Of a stretch of DNA of 24,984 nt, positions 1 through 7,678 are shown one piece after another (within the stretch, counting starts at the first letter, position 1; each line of letters starts with the position of its first letter). The notes under the pieces are model-generated. The model saw only the letters and a program-made list of their open reading frames with translations. It ran no database searches and was not told where the DNA came from. Origin of the DNA: a bacterium (lineage in GTDB: Bacteria > Spirochaetota > JAHITG01); contig JAQTRT010000008.1 of NCBI GenBank assembly GCA_028711675.1, forward strand, positions 1-24,984, in the 5' to 3' direction. The translations under genes and the position numbers were made by a program.

Positions 1-842
1 AGCGTCTTTATCTCCTGATCATCTTTGATACCCGGGTCCAGGGTGATGGTCCGGAACGATCTTTCTATCCCGTTCTTCTTCTTCGCCATCCGGAGCACGC
101 CCATATACTGGCCTTTATCACCTGCCTGCACGATCCATGTCTTTCCGGACCGTACCGGCTCTTTCAGAAGGTCCTGCGAATGACTCCCGATGATAACGTC
201 TATATTGCTGAATTGTCCGGCTATCCTCTTATCTTCGTTCAGGCCTGAATGAGAGAGGAGAATGACCATATCGGACCGCGCCCTGAACTTTTTCAGAAGG
301 GCCTTTAATTCCCCGTCATATTCCGTCCACCGGATACTTGATGAACGGAGGCTCGGGACCGTATCCCGGCCTATAAGGCCGATGAACAGCAGTTTCATTC
401 CCGCCCTTTCCATAAAACAATAAGGCCGGAACAGGGCTTCTTTTTTATTGGTTATAAAAAGATTACAGGCTAAAAAATCCAATTCTTTCCCCTGCTTCCT
501 CAGAAAGGCGGGGTCATAAACCAGTTCCTGGTCCCCGGGCACGATCAAATCGTACCGCATCAGCTGCAGGGCCTGGAGCACATATTTGTCCTGTATCGGC
601 TCCTCAATGATCCCGGTTTCATCCCCGGTGCTGACAAGGAGCACGTTCCCGTGGGTCCGGCGGAACTCCCGTATATAAGAAGCCCGGCGGGTCATCCCGC
701 CGTTGGGATGGGTGGGACAGTTACACGAGGAGAGATTACCGTTGCCGTTATGCGAAAATAAAAGATACAGCGATTGGTCCGTTTCAGCCAAAGAAGATCC
801 GGATATCAGGATTAGGAAAAACAGGAATATGCTTTTTTTCAT
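1..842 (-). CDS. Secreted UshA-like metallophosphatase, C-terminus cut by window edge
   Basis: The reading frame starts at 842 and runs off the left edge, giving about 280 residues. Residues 1-19 form a Sec signal peptide. The rest resembles the metallophosphatase domain of the 5'-nucleotidase/UshA family: STGD at 71-74, LSHSG at 196-200, GSHSQD at 219-224 and a following VQAGDKGQYMG. A Cys-rich CNCP segment with a GGMTRR motif at 40-53 matches the C-x-C...GG-x-x-RR signature I associate with exported metallophosphatases found near DUF1573/redox genes. The usual first metal motif D-x-H is N32-G-N34 here, and GNHE is GDQE at 103-106, so metal binding and the catalytic His appear altered. The start codon overlaps the stop of the upstream CcdA fusion (ATGA), so the two are translationally coupled. 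Substrate unknown; it may be a pseudoenzyme or bind a ligand other than a nucleotide. Confidence 0.75.
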   Translation of the reverse strand, partial: MKKSIFLFFLILISGSSLAETDQSLYLLFSHNGNGNLSSCNCPTHPNGGMTRRASYIREFRRTHGNVLLVSTGDETGIIEEPIQDKYVLQALQLMRYDLIVPGDQELVYDPAFLRKQGKELDFLACNLFITNKKEALFRPYCFMERAGMKLLFIGLIGRDTVPSLRSSSIRWTEYDGELKALLKKFRARSDMVILLSHSGLNEDKRIAGQFSNIDVIIGSHSQDLLKEPVRSGKTWIVQAGDKGQYMGVLRMAKKKNGIERSFRTITLDPGIKDDQEIKT

Positions 843-2329
843 AATGATAGATAGAATAACAGGGAACCAATGGCTATAAAGAACAAGGTAGTCAATAATT
901 TTATAATAGCAACTTTTTTTTCCAAAAATCGGGCCATTCTTTTGGAGGAAACGCCCCTATAGAACAGAATAAAAATAACGGCCAGGGGAAGGATAAAAAG
1001 AAGATTGTACAGGGAAAGATAAACATACCCCACGGCTGAAGAGGAACGGGTCAGATAAATGATAGTTGGGAGATAGACCTGGCCCGTACAGGCCAATTCA
1101 AAAAAAGAGACCAGAACACCCAGTATAAAAGATGAAACCATGATCATCCCTTTTCCTGTCCTGGCCCGTATCGCGCCATGGATCCTTGACTTCAGGTCCA
1201 GTGACAGCTGCAGTTTCATCTCTTTCAACCGGCCTTTCCGGGCTTTCCGGTAATCCAGGAAGGAAAAATACGCCAGGATAAAGCAAAAAAAAGCGATCAA
1301 TCCGTTGATGATCCGTGAGACCGGATAAAAGAACGGAAGGCTCCTGATCCCTGTCAGGAATCCCAGTCCGATGGAGAAATAGGTCAAATAAACGCCGAGG
1401 ATATAAAACAAGCCCGTGAAAAAAATCAGGGACCGCTTTTTTTTCAAGTAAGAAAGATAGGAAAGCAGAAAGATAATAGTAGCAAATGCGCAGGGATTGA
1501 TCCCGTCCGTCAGCCCGGCCCAGAACACAGGCCAGAAAGAAAGCAAGGACGTGAAGACCCCTCTTCCCTTCCTCCCGTTCATCAGGGATAAAAACCCGAA
1601 GCCCTCCTTTTCCCTGATCAAGCCGGGGAACCTCAGCCGTATGGCGCTGAGGCCGGCCAGATAATTGGTCCCTGCAATAAGGACAGGGATATCTCTGACC
1701 TCTTTTTTATGGAACCGGTCCTGATAAGCCATCAGGAGTTCGAACTCCTCTTTTTTCCCGATATCATGGGGGATGACCCGGATATCCCTGTAGTATCTCC
1801 TGGCCTGGGCAGGGAAAAAACCGGAAAGAAGCTCCGCGCATTTCCTGCAGGAAGGGGAATAGAAATAATGGACCGCTGTGCCTGATGCCGGAGCAGTTCG
1901 CGGGGTCCGGCGGTGTCCGGTCATCCCCTTATCTCTTTCCGGAATTGCATGCTTGTTCCGGACAACGGCCTGTACCATGATGGGAACAGACGCGTAACGG
2001 GGGTCATTTGTGATCAGATAAAATTTTTTTCCGGTCTTCCCGCTTTCGTCCCGGGTCTCCAGCCTGATCTTGATCCTGATCTTCTCCCGGGGCAGGAGTC
2101 TGTTCTGTACCGGAAACACGGATAAACAATCACAGGTGGATTGGACGCTGACCTCCAGAGAAACGGTTCCCGCATTTCTCATGACCAGGGAACTGTCCGT
2201 AATAACGGTTTGACCGGGAAGAGTGCCCAGATCGATCTTTGTCTTATTCAGTTTCAGGATTGGTTGAACAAAGGCTGTTCCGGGGATGAAGCAGAAGAGA
2301 AAAAAAATAATTATTCTTGTTCTATTCAT
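839..2329 (-). CDS. DUF1573 - thioredoxin-like - CcdA/DsbD-like membrane fusion protein
   Basis: This 496-residue protein has a signal peptide or anchor (1-21) and a DUF1573 immunoglobulin-like domain (about 25-125, with C66-D-C68). A thioredoxin-like domain follows (about 150-245), with redox pair C161-R-K-C164 and the cis-Pro DIPVL motif near 213. The C-terminal part is polytopic (about 262-496) and matches CcdA/DsbD-beta: DGINPCAF around C280 and ELACTGQ around C414 are the paired transmembrane cysteines. CcdA-type proteins carry electrons from cytoplasmic thioredoxin across the inner membrane; here the attached CRKC domain is the probable extracytoplasmic acceptor. That makes the protein a one-piece thiol-reducing relay, like DsbD with a different domain order. 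DUF1573 may dock a client. It overlaps the metallophosphatase gene by 4 nt, suggesting that protein, or its CNC motif, as a partner (inference). No Shine-Dalgarno or strong promoter is obvious upstream. Confidence 0.85.
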   Translation of the reverse strand: MNRTRIIIFFLFCFIPGTAFVQPILKLNKTKIDLGTLPGQTVITDSSLVMRNAGTVSLEVSVQSTCDCLSVFPVQNRLLPREKIRIKIRLETRDESGKTGKKFYLITNDPRYASVPIMVQAVVRNKHAIPERDKGMTGHRRTPRTAPASGTAVHYFYSPSCRKCAELLSGFFPAQARRYYRDIRVIPHDIGKKEEFELLMAYQDRFHKKEVRDIPVLIAGTNYLAGLSAIRLRFPGLIREKEGFGFLSLMNGRKGRGVFTSLLSFWPVFWAGLTDGINPCAFATIIFLLSYLSYLKKKRSLIFFTGLFYILGVYLTYFSIGLGFLTGIRSLPFFYPVSRIINGLIAFFCFILAYFSFLDYRKARKGRLKEMKLQLSLDLKSRIHGAIRARTGKGMIMVSSFILGVLVSFFELACTGQVYLPTIIYLTRSSSAVGYVYLSLYNLLFILPLAVIFILFYRGVSSKRMARFLEKKVAIIKLLTTLFFIAIGSLLFYLSL

Positions 2330-2387
2330 TGGAATGGGGTCCGTGGATTACGGCTGCCCCCGGTCTGACAATCAGTCCCTTTATATG

Positions 2388-2443
2388 AAAAATCCCGGTA
2401 AATGCCGTACCCGTTCCACGCGGAACAGGAGCATTTACCGGGA
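2388..2443 (-). terminator. Intrinsic terminator with nested hairpin
   Basis: A perfect 13-bp stem is formed by 2393-2405 and 2431-2443 (TCCCGGTAAATGC and its complement). Its loop contains a second 5-bp hairpin (2413-2417 with 2422-2426). Read on the minus strand, the stem is followed by five T (2388-2392). It lies 20 nt downstream of the lipoprotein gene stop and separates the mfd-lipoprotein unit from the redox pair. Confidence 0.75.
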
Positions 2444-2464
2444 CATTGTTTTTCCGGTCCGGCC

Positions 2465-3142
2465 TTATTGTGCAGACTGAGGATTCTTGTTCAGCATTCC
2501 GCCCGGCGCCGGGGTACCCGGCAGCTGAGGCATGCCTTTCTGTAAATTCTTCAGAACATTGGTCTCGTTATAGATAGGCCTGATCACGCTTTCGTCCTCT
2601 TCGACCCGGTACAGGTTCCTTAGTTTATCCAGGATCTCCGTGATCTTTTTATCGTATTTCTGCATCATAAGCTGGTATTTGATGCTCCGTTTCGCGTATT
2701 CCGGGTCCACGTTCCTGAACTTGTCCTGGTTCTTCGCATAAAACTCATTCATCTCCAGGTCGCTCACCTGGATATCATTGGCCAGGTACTGTTCGATGTA
2801 AGCGTTAAGGATGATCTGCTGTGTATATAATTTAATAAGGTTCTTCACCTCGTCTTTCTTGTCGATGTTCATCTTCTTCGCTTCTTTCAGGATCAATTTT
2901 TCGTTGATCATGTCTTTAAGGACCAGTTTCCGTTCTTCCATACTGTTCCGGGCCTGGGGGATCAGTTCAGGCTGCTGGAAATATTTCGATTTTAAATAAT
3001 ATTCGAACCTCAGGTTGAACTCATCCAGGCTGATGCTGTCGCCTTCGACGACAGCCACGTACTGTTTTTTCTTTCCGCATGCCCCAGAAAAGAGCAGGGC
3101 CGCAACAAAGAAAAGAAGGATAAAATATCGTGAATTTCTCAT
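2465..3142 (-). CDS. Exported lipoprotein with SurA N-terminal-like chaperone domain
   Basis: The product has 225 residues. The N-terminus is a signal peptide ending LFSGAC, giving a relaxed lipobox with lipidation at C22. Residues 28-150 resemble the helical SurA-N/trigger-factor-like chaperone domain: VAVVEGDSISLDEF at the start, then long charged helices with KLVLKDMINEKLILKEAKK. There is no parvulin PPIase domain; the tail (about 200-225) is Pro/Gly/Gln rich and probably disordered. SurA-type proteins escort outer-membrane proteins across the periplasm, so a lipid-anchored periplasmic holdase is the likely role (inference). A strong Shine-Dalgarno (AAAGGAGAGG) precedes the ATG. The gene sits 42 nt after mfd in the same orientation and is followed by a terminator, so the two form an operon. 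Confidence 0.75.
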   Translation of the reverse strand: MRNSRYFILLFFVAALLFSGACGKKKQYVAVVEGDSISLDEFNLRFEYYLKSKYFQQPELIPQARNSMEERKLVLKDMINEKLILKEAKKMNIDKKDEVKNLIKLYTQQIILNAYIEQYLANDIQVSDLEMNEFYAKNQDKFRNVDPEYAKRSIKYQLMMQKYDKKITEILDKLRNLYRVEEDESVIRPIYNETNVLKNLQKGMPQLPGTPAPGGMLNKNPQSAQ

Positions 3143-3184
3143 GTTACCTCTCCTTTAAAAAAATATTAAGAGAGAATATATCTT

Positions 3185-6100
3185 TTAAATTAATAAAATC
3201 AAATTTTTTTTTAAATTCTCCATAAAATTCTCCTTTTCGATATGTAAAACAAGGGTATTCCCCCTGATTTGATATATTTCCAGCCTGTTCTTTATCCTCT
3301 CCTTCAGGCCCTGATCCATGGCCTGGAACTCCAGGTCCAGGACGATCTCGTACTTCTTCTTTTCAGTCTGCTTCACGCTCTTCACTTTTAATTTCTTCAA
3401 AGCGATCTTGATCTCCTGAAGAAGCAGGATATCCGTGATAGACCGGATAAGCCTTTCACCGAACCTGTCCTTCAGTTCCCGGACAAGCTCTTCCAATTCA
3501 AAAAAATCCCTGCATTTGTTCAGTTCCTTATAGATCTCAATCTTGTTCTTTTCCTCCACGGTATTGTCAGGGATGAACGCTTCATATTCAAAATCCAGAA
3601 GTGGATCGATCTCCTCCTGTACGGGTTCGCCCTTCATCTGCCTGATCATCCGGCTCAGTATCTTGCCGTACAGTTCAAGGCCCACGGCCAGGATATTTCC
3701 GTGCTGCTGAGGCCCGAAAATATTACCGGCACCCCTGATCTCCAGGTCCCTCAAGGCGATCTGGTAGCCCGCGCCCAAGTCAGAATATTCGTAGATGGTA
3801 AGCAGCCGTTTTTCGGCTTTTTCCGTGATAGCCTTATCCCCGGGATACATAAGATAAGCATAAGCCTTGCTGGTGCTGCGCCCTACCCGGCCTCTGAGCT
3901 GGTACAGTTGGGATAATCCAAAGGCATCGGCACGGTTAATGATAATGGTATTCACATTGGGCATATCGATCCCCGATTCAATGATGGTGGTAGTGACTAG
4001 GACGTCGAACTGTTTATCAATGAACTCCAGCATGGTCATTTCAAGGGTTTCATTTTCCATCTTGCCGTGGATGAACCGGACCCGGGCTTCGGGCACGGTC
4101 TTCTTGATGAACTGCGCCATAGCGTCAATGGTATTGATCCGGTTATGGATGAAAAAGACCTGGCCGCCCCTGTCCAGTTCGGACAGAACAGCGTTCCGGA
4201 TCATCTCTTCGGAAAACTTTTCCACCCGTGTTTCAATGGAGGTCCGGCCTTCCGGGGGTGTATCCAGGATACTGATGTCACGGATCCCGCTCAGGGACAT
4301 GTACAGCGTACGCGGGATGGGCGTGGCGCTCATGGTGAGGACATCCACGATGGATTTTATGATCTTTAATTTTTCCTTATGGATAACGCCGAACCTTTGT
4401 TCCTCATCAATGATGACCAGGCCGATATCCCTGAATCTCACGTCCGGGGAGATCAAACGGTGTGTCCCGATAATGATATCCACCTTTCCGCTGTTCACTT
4501 CTTTGATGATCCTGGTCTGCTCCATCCTGCTCTTGAACCGGCTGAGCATCTCAATCCGGACCGGATAACTCTTCATACGCTCCTTAAAGGTCTGGAAATG
4601 CTGTTCCGCCAGAATGGTGGTGGGGACCAGGACAGCCACCTGCTTGGCGTTCATGACAGCCTTGAACGCGGCACGGATGGCTACTTCTGTCTTGCCGTAC
4701 CCCACGTCTCCGCAGAGGAGCCGGTCCATGGGCTTATCCTTCTCCATATCCTTTTTGATCTCTTCCGCGGACTTCAACTGGTCCCGTGTCTCGATGTACG
4801 GGAACGTGTTCTCGAACTCTTTCTGCCATTCGGTATCAGGACCGAAAGCATACCCTTTTATCCTGTCCCTGACGGCATAGGTCTTGATAAGGTCCCTGGT
4901 GATCTCAATGATGGAACGTTCCACCTTTTTTTTGGTCCGGGAAAATTCTTCCGACCCGAGCTTGTTCAGCGCCGGCGGCTCGTCATCATCCCCGATATAT
5001 TTATGGAGCATGTTGATCTTTTCCAGGGGCAGATACAGGTTCATTCCGTGACTGTATTCAATGATGAAGTAATCCCTGACACTTCCGTCCATCTCGATCC
5101 GTTTTATTCCCCTGTAGATCCCGATCCCGTTCTCCAGATGCACCACATAATCCCCGGGTTCGATATCAAAGACGGACTCCAGTTCCTGGGTAAGGATCCG
5201 GCTCTTGTAGGAACGCGCAGGCGCAGAAGGAAGCTTGTTATAAAACTCGAAATCCTGAAGAAAGATCTCTTTCTGCAGGCTGTCCTCAAATCCCTTCCGG
5301 ATACCGCCTTTACGGAAATGAACGGAAGTGATGCTGCGCTTTTGGCATTCCTCCTGCAGGTGGAGAAGCTGTTCCCGGGATTCGGCCAAAAAATTAACGG
5401 TATAACCGGCACGGGAATCGAGATAAGCCTTCAGCTTCTCCCAGTTGCTGAAAAACTCCGGGATGGAATGGACGGGTATATGAACTTCATTCTCCCTGTT
5501 AAAAGGGATCACGGAATGAAAGACCAGGTCATGCTCCCATAGCCTGTCCGTCAGCTTGTTCAGGTTCAGGAGATGTTTTTCCGGGTCCGGAAGATAATGG
5601 TCCGGACTTATCTTTTTCCTGTAGAACTCGCTGTATTCCGTGAAAAGCCTTTTGTATTCATTGAAAAGCACGGACTGGGCAGGAAGAAAAAGGATAGTGC
5701 TCCCGGGAGAGAAGAAATCCGTAAGGAGAGAATCCTGCTGATCGAACAAAGGGGCATAATTATGGATTTCATGAAAGAAGATCCTGTTCTCCACTTTTTC
5801 CCTTACTGCGGCAAAGGCCTGCTCTTTAAAAACAACACGGGACCAGAGTTTCTCCGGGTCTTGGGATTGTTCCTGGTTCCTTGTCTTTTCACTATCCAGG
5901 TTTGCCAGGAAATCCCTTATCCGGTCCTCCTGGAACAGGACTTCCCTGGCCGGGATGATGTCCGCTGAGACAGTCTCCTGAAAGGACCTCTGGGTATCTG
6001 TCTTGAAGAAGCGTATCTTCTCGACCACATCGTCAAAAAGCTCGATGCGGAACGGGTCCTCCTGGGCCGGGGAAAAGATGTCTATGATCTCGCCTTTGAT

Positions 6101-6586
6101 ATTAAAATCACCGGGAAGCAGCACCTTATAATTCCTTTCATAGCCCAGTTCTGCAAGTCTCTGCTCCAATCCGTTATAATCGATGGAAGCGCCGGGTTTC
6201 AGGGAAAGGGTATTCTGCCGGAACATGTCCGTCCCCATGCTTTTTAAAAACAGGTTTGTGAGCGTAGAGATAAAAACGAATTTTCCCGGCTGGCCGGTCT
6301 GGTAGAGTATTTTAAGCCGGGATATGACGTTCTGGTCCAGGGGCAGTTTGTTGTCATAAGGTCCTGTACCCAATTCAGGATAGAACAAGACCTTGTTCTG
6401 GTTCAGGAAAAACCTTAGGTCATCATGGAAATCCTGCGCTTTTTTCTCATCTTCCAGGAAGATGACAAGGTTTTTATCCTGTTCACGAAAGGTCTGCGAA
6501 ACAAAGTAAGCCAGGGACGAGCCCCATAATCCTGATAAATAAGCCTGCTTCTGTTCATGAATTAATTTTATGATAGGTTTGATCAT
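3185..6586 (-). CDS. mfd: Transcription-repair coupling factor Mfd
   Basis: At 1133 residues this is the normal length for Mfd, the ATP-dependent translocase that pushes stalled RNA polymerase off DNA and recruits UvrA. The N-terminal third is the UvrB-homology module. A CarD-like RNA-polymerase-interacting domain starts near residue 475 (EPGDYVVHLENGIGIYRG). The RecG-like superfamily 2 motor shows Walker A GDVGYGKT near 624, DEEQ near 725, TATPIPRTL, and the C-terminal helicase motif QLRGRVGRS. A TRCF C-terminal domain follows (about 985-1085). All motor motifs look intact. It is the first gene of an operon with the SurA-like lipoprotein. No Shine-Dalgarno is evident before the ATG. Confidence 0.97.
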   Translation of the reverse strand: MIKPIIKLIHEQKQAYLSGLWGSSLAYFVSQTFREQDKNLVIFLEDEKKAQDFHDDLRFFLNQNKVLFYPELGTGPYDNKLPLDQNVISRLKILYQTGQPGKFVFISTLTNLFLKSMGTDMFRQNTLSLKPGASIDYNGLEQRLAELGYERNYKVLLPGDFNIKGEIIDIFSPAQEDPFRIELFDDVVEKIRFFKTDTQRSFQETVSADIIPAREVLFQEDRIRDFLANLDSEKTRNQEQSQDPEKLWSRVVFKEQAFAAVREKVENRIFFHEIHNYAPLFDQQDSLLTDFFSPGSTILFLPAQSVLFNEYKRLFTEYSEFYRKKISPDHYLPDPEKHLLNLNKLTDRLWEHDLVFHSVIPFNRENEVHIPVHSIPEFFSNWEKLKAYLDSRAGYTVNFLAESREQLLHLQEECQKRSITSVHFRKGGIRKGFEDSLQKEIFLQDFEFYNKLPSAPARSYKSRILTQELESVFDIEPGDYVVHLENGIGIYRGIKRIEMDGSVRDYFIIEYSHGMNLYLPLEKINMLHKYIGDDDEPPALNKLGSEEFSRTKKKVERSIIEITRDLIKTYAVRDRIKGYAFGPDTEWQKEFENTFPYIETRDQLKSAEEIKKDMEKDKPMDRLLCGDVGYGKTEVAIRAAFKAVMNAKQVAVLVPTTILAEQHFQTFKERMKSYPVRIEMLSRFKSRMEQTRIIKEVNSGKVDIIIGTHRLISPDVRFRDIGLVIIDEEQRFGVIHKEKLKIIKSIVDVLTMSATPIPRTLYMSLSGIRDISILDTPPEGRTSIETRVEKFSEEMIRNAVLSELDRGGQVFFIHNRINTIDAMAQFIKKTVPEARVRFIHGKMENETLEMTMLEFIDKQFDVLVTTTIIESGIDMPNVNTIIINRADAFGLSQLYQLRGRVGRSTSKAYAYLMYPGDKAITEKAEKRLLTIYEYSDLGAGYQIALRDLEIRGAGNIFGPQQHGNILAVGLELYGKILSRMIRQMKGEPVQEEIDPLLDFEYEAFIPDNTVEEKNKIEIYKELNKCRDFFELEELVRELKDRFGERLIRSITDILLLQEIKIALKKLKVKSVKQTEKKKYEIVLDLEFQAMDQGLKERIKNRLEIYQIRGNTLVLHIEKENFMENLKKNLILLI

Positions 6587-6591
6587 GTCAT

Positions 6592-6613
6592 TTTACATAT
6601 ATCAGGATGTAAA
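6592..6613. repeat. Inverted repeat in mfd leader, possible operator
   Basis: TTTACAT (6592-6598) and ATGTAAA (6607-6613) form perfect 7-bp arms with an 8-nt centre, between the mfd -10 box and the start codon. The dyad could bind a repressor or form a weak hairpin that covers the translation start. I do not recognise it as a known operator. Confidence 0.4.
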
Positions 6614-6617
6614 GAAC

Positions 6618-6645
6618 AATTTATTGACAGGAATTATAAAGTCAA
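6618..6645 (-). promoter_or_regulatory. Candidate mfd promoter
   Basis: On the minus strand, TTGACT (6640-6645), a 16-nt spacer and TAAATT (6618-6623) lie 31 nt before the mfd ATG. The -10 match is moderate. The 16-nt spacer agrees with the other promoters in the window. Confidence 0.45.
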
Positions 6646-6724
6646 ATCCGGGTAAGAATTATCATAAAGATCACTCCCCCTTCAATTTCACTGATGATAT
6701 TTTATTTTTCCTGATCCTGTCTTT

Positions 6725-6746
6725 CGACGGGTCTAAAGACCCGTCG
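6725..6746. repeat. Palindromic element (REP-like)
   Basis: CGACGGGTC (6725-6733) and GACCCGTCG (6738-6746) pair perfectly around TAAA, in the non-coding interval between mfd and the PorV-like gene (6646-6805). There is no adjacent T-run on either strand, so it does not look like an intrinsic terminator. GC-rich palindromes of this kind are typical of REP elements moved by RAYT (Y1-type) transposases. That family assignment is inference; no transposase is present here. Confidence 0.5.
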
Positions 6747-6765
6747 CTACATTATTGTTGATCCC

Positions 6766-6800
6766 TTTCCTTTTTTCGTGCCTTTGTGTCATCGTGGCCA
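6766..6800. repeat. Degenerate short-period repeat
   Basis: Read on the minus strand the stretch is an imperfect reiteration of an ACGA/ACAAAGGC-like unit of about 9 nt. It resembles the dispersed CACGAAG-type non-coding repeats found in many environmental genomes. It ends just before the stop codon of the PorV-like gene. Low-information sequence; the assignment is by resemblance only. Confidence 0.3.
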
Positions 6801-6805
6801 TCCTA

Positions 6806-7678
6806 TCAAAATTCCCTTCTTATGGAGAAATAATGGTAAGCGCCTACCACAGCCTTGGGCACAATGGCGTAATAAAGGTTCAAACGGGTAAGATCAAGTT
6901 CCACGCCCAGATTAAGATTGTTCTGCAGAATGTTCTGTTTGTCAAATTTAATGCCGGTCAGGAAGAACATTTTCCTGAAGATCTCGATCCTGTTCCCCCA
7001 GTGAAGCATCCATTTTTCTTCCAGGTGGCAGTTCAGTTCCGTCTCGATCCCGGCCAGGCAATAGCCCAGCCCCAGGTTCAGCTTCAGGGAAGCTGTATCA
7101 GCGAACGAATTAAGGAACCCCAGGTCGCGGAGGGAAACGGAAAAGGCGAAACCGCGGTAATCGGGATAATACGCCAGGCCCGCATCGAACAGAATACCCG
7201 TATAGCTGTAATCAAGATGATTGAGGAGAAAGCTCACCCGGCCGCCCAGAAGAATATTATCGTCCCGGAAAGAGATCCTGGTGCCTGAGGAGATCCCCGC
7301 GTCCAGGAACCAGATGTTCAGTCCTTCGCCTTGCTGGACCGAATACTCGTTGGCGCCGAGGGTAAACCGGGGGACCGTACCGTAATTCAGGTAAGAAATG
7401 TCCAGACAGAACGGGGTCTGTCCCCGGGTCTTCCAGGCATAGGTAAGAGCGGCCCGCTGGATATCGTCGATAAAGTACATATAACTGACAACAGCCTCAG
7501 GCCTGAACAGAAAGACCAGGTTGGCCGGATTGTTATAAACCGCACAGCTGTTCCTGATAATAGTATCTCCTGCGCCGTTCAGGGAAGTTGATAAAGCATC
7601 AGGATTCAAATCAAGCTGCAGGTTGGAAAAAAGAGGCGCAGGGAGAAAGCACAGGATAAGAAGGAACGTTTTTTTCAT
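6806..7678 (-). CDS. PorV/UPF0164-like outer-membrane beta-barrel protein
   Basis: The product has 290 residues, with a signal peptide (1-18) and then LSTSLNGAGDTIIRNSCAVY and NNPANL. This is the N-terminal signature of the PorV/UPF0164 branch of the FadL-like barrel superfamily (A-G-A...A...NPA). The rest alternates hydrophobic and polar residues as short beta strands and ends in a terminal aromatic (RREF), as usual for outer-membrane barrels. It is shorter than typical PorV, so the barrel may have fewer strands. Its ATG overlaps the stop of the GH81 gene by 4 nt, so translation is coupled. PorV proteins shuttle cargo in type IX secretion and other relatives transport hydrophobic compounds. 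The coupling to a glucanase with a sorting-like tail makes a dedicated surface-delivery role attractive (inference). Confidence 0.75.
   Translation of the reverse strand: MKKTFLLILCFLPAPLFSNLQLDLNPDALSTSLNGAGDTIIRNSCAVYNNPANLVFLFRPEAVVSYMYFIDDIQRAALTYAWKTRGQTPFCLDISYLNYGTVPRFTLGANEYSVQQGEGLNIWFLDAGISSGTRISFRDDNILLGGRVSFLLNHLDYSYTGILFDAGLAYYPDYRGFAFSVSLRDLGFLNSFADTASLKLNLGLGYCLAGIETELNCHLEEKWMLHWGNRIEIFRKMFFLTGIKFDKQNILQNNLNLGVELDLTRLNLYYAIVPKAVVGAYHYFSIRREF

Noticed and set aside
4379..5542. A 387-codon open frame on the plus strand opposite mfd.
   Set aside because: It is entirely antisense to a clearly conserved gene, has no recognisable domain, and other similar frames there overlap it; it is a shadow of mfd codon usage.
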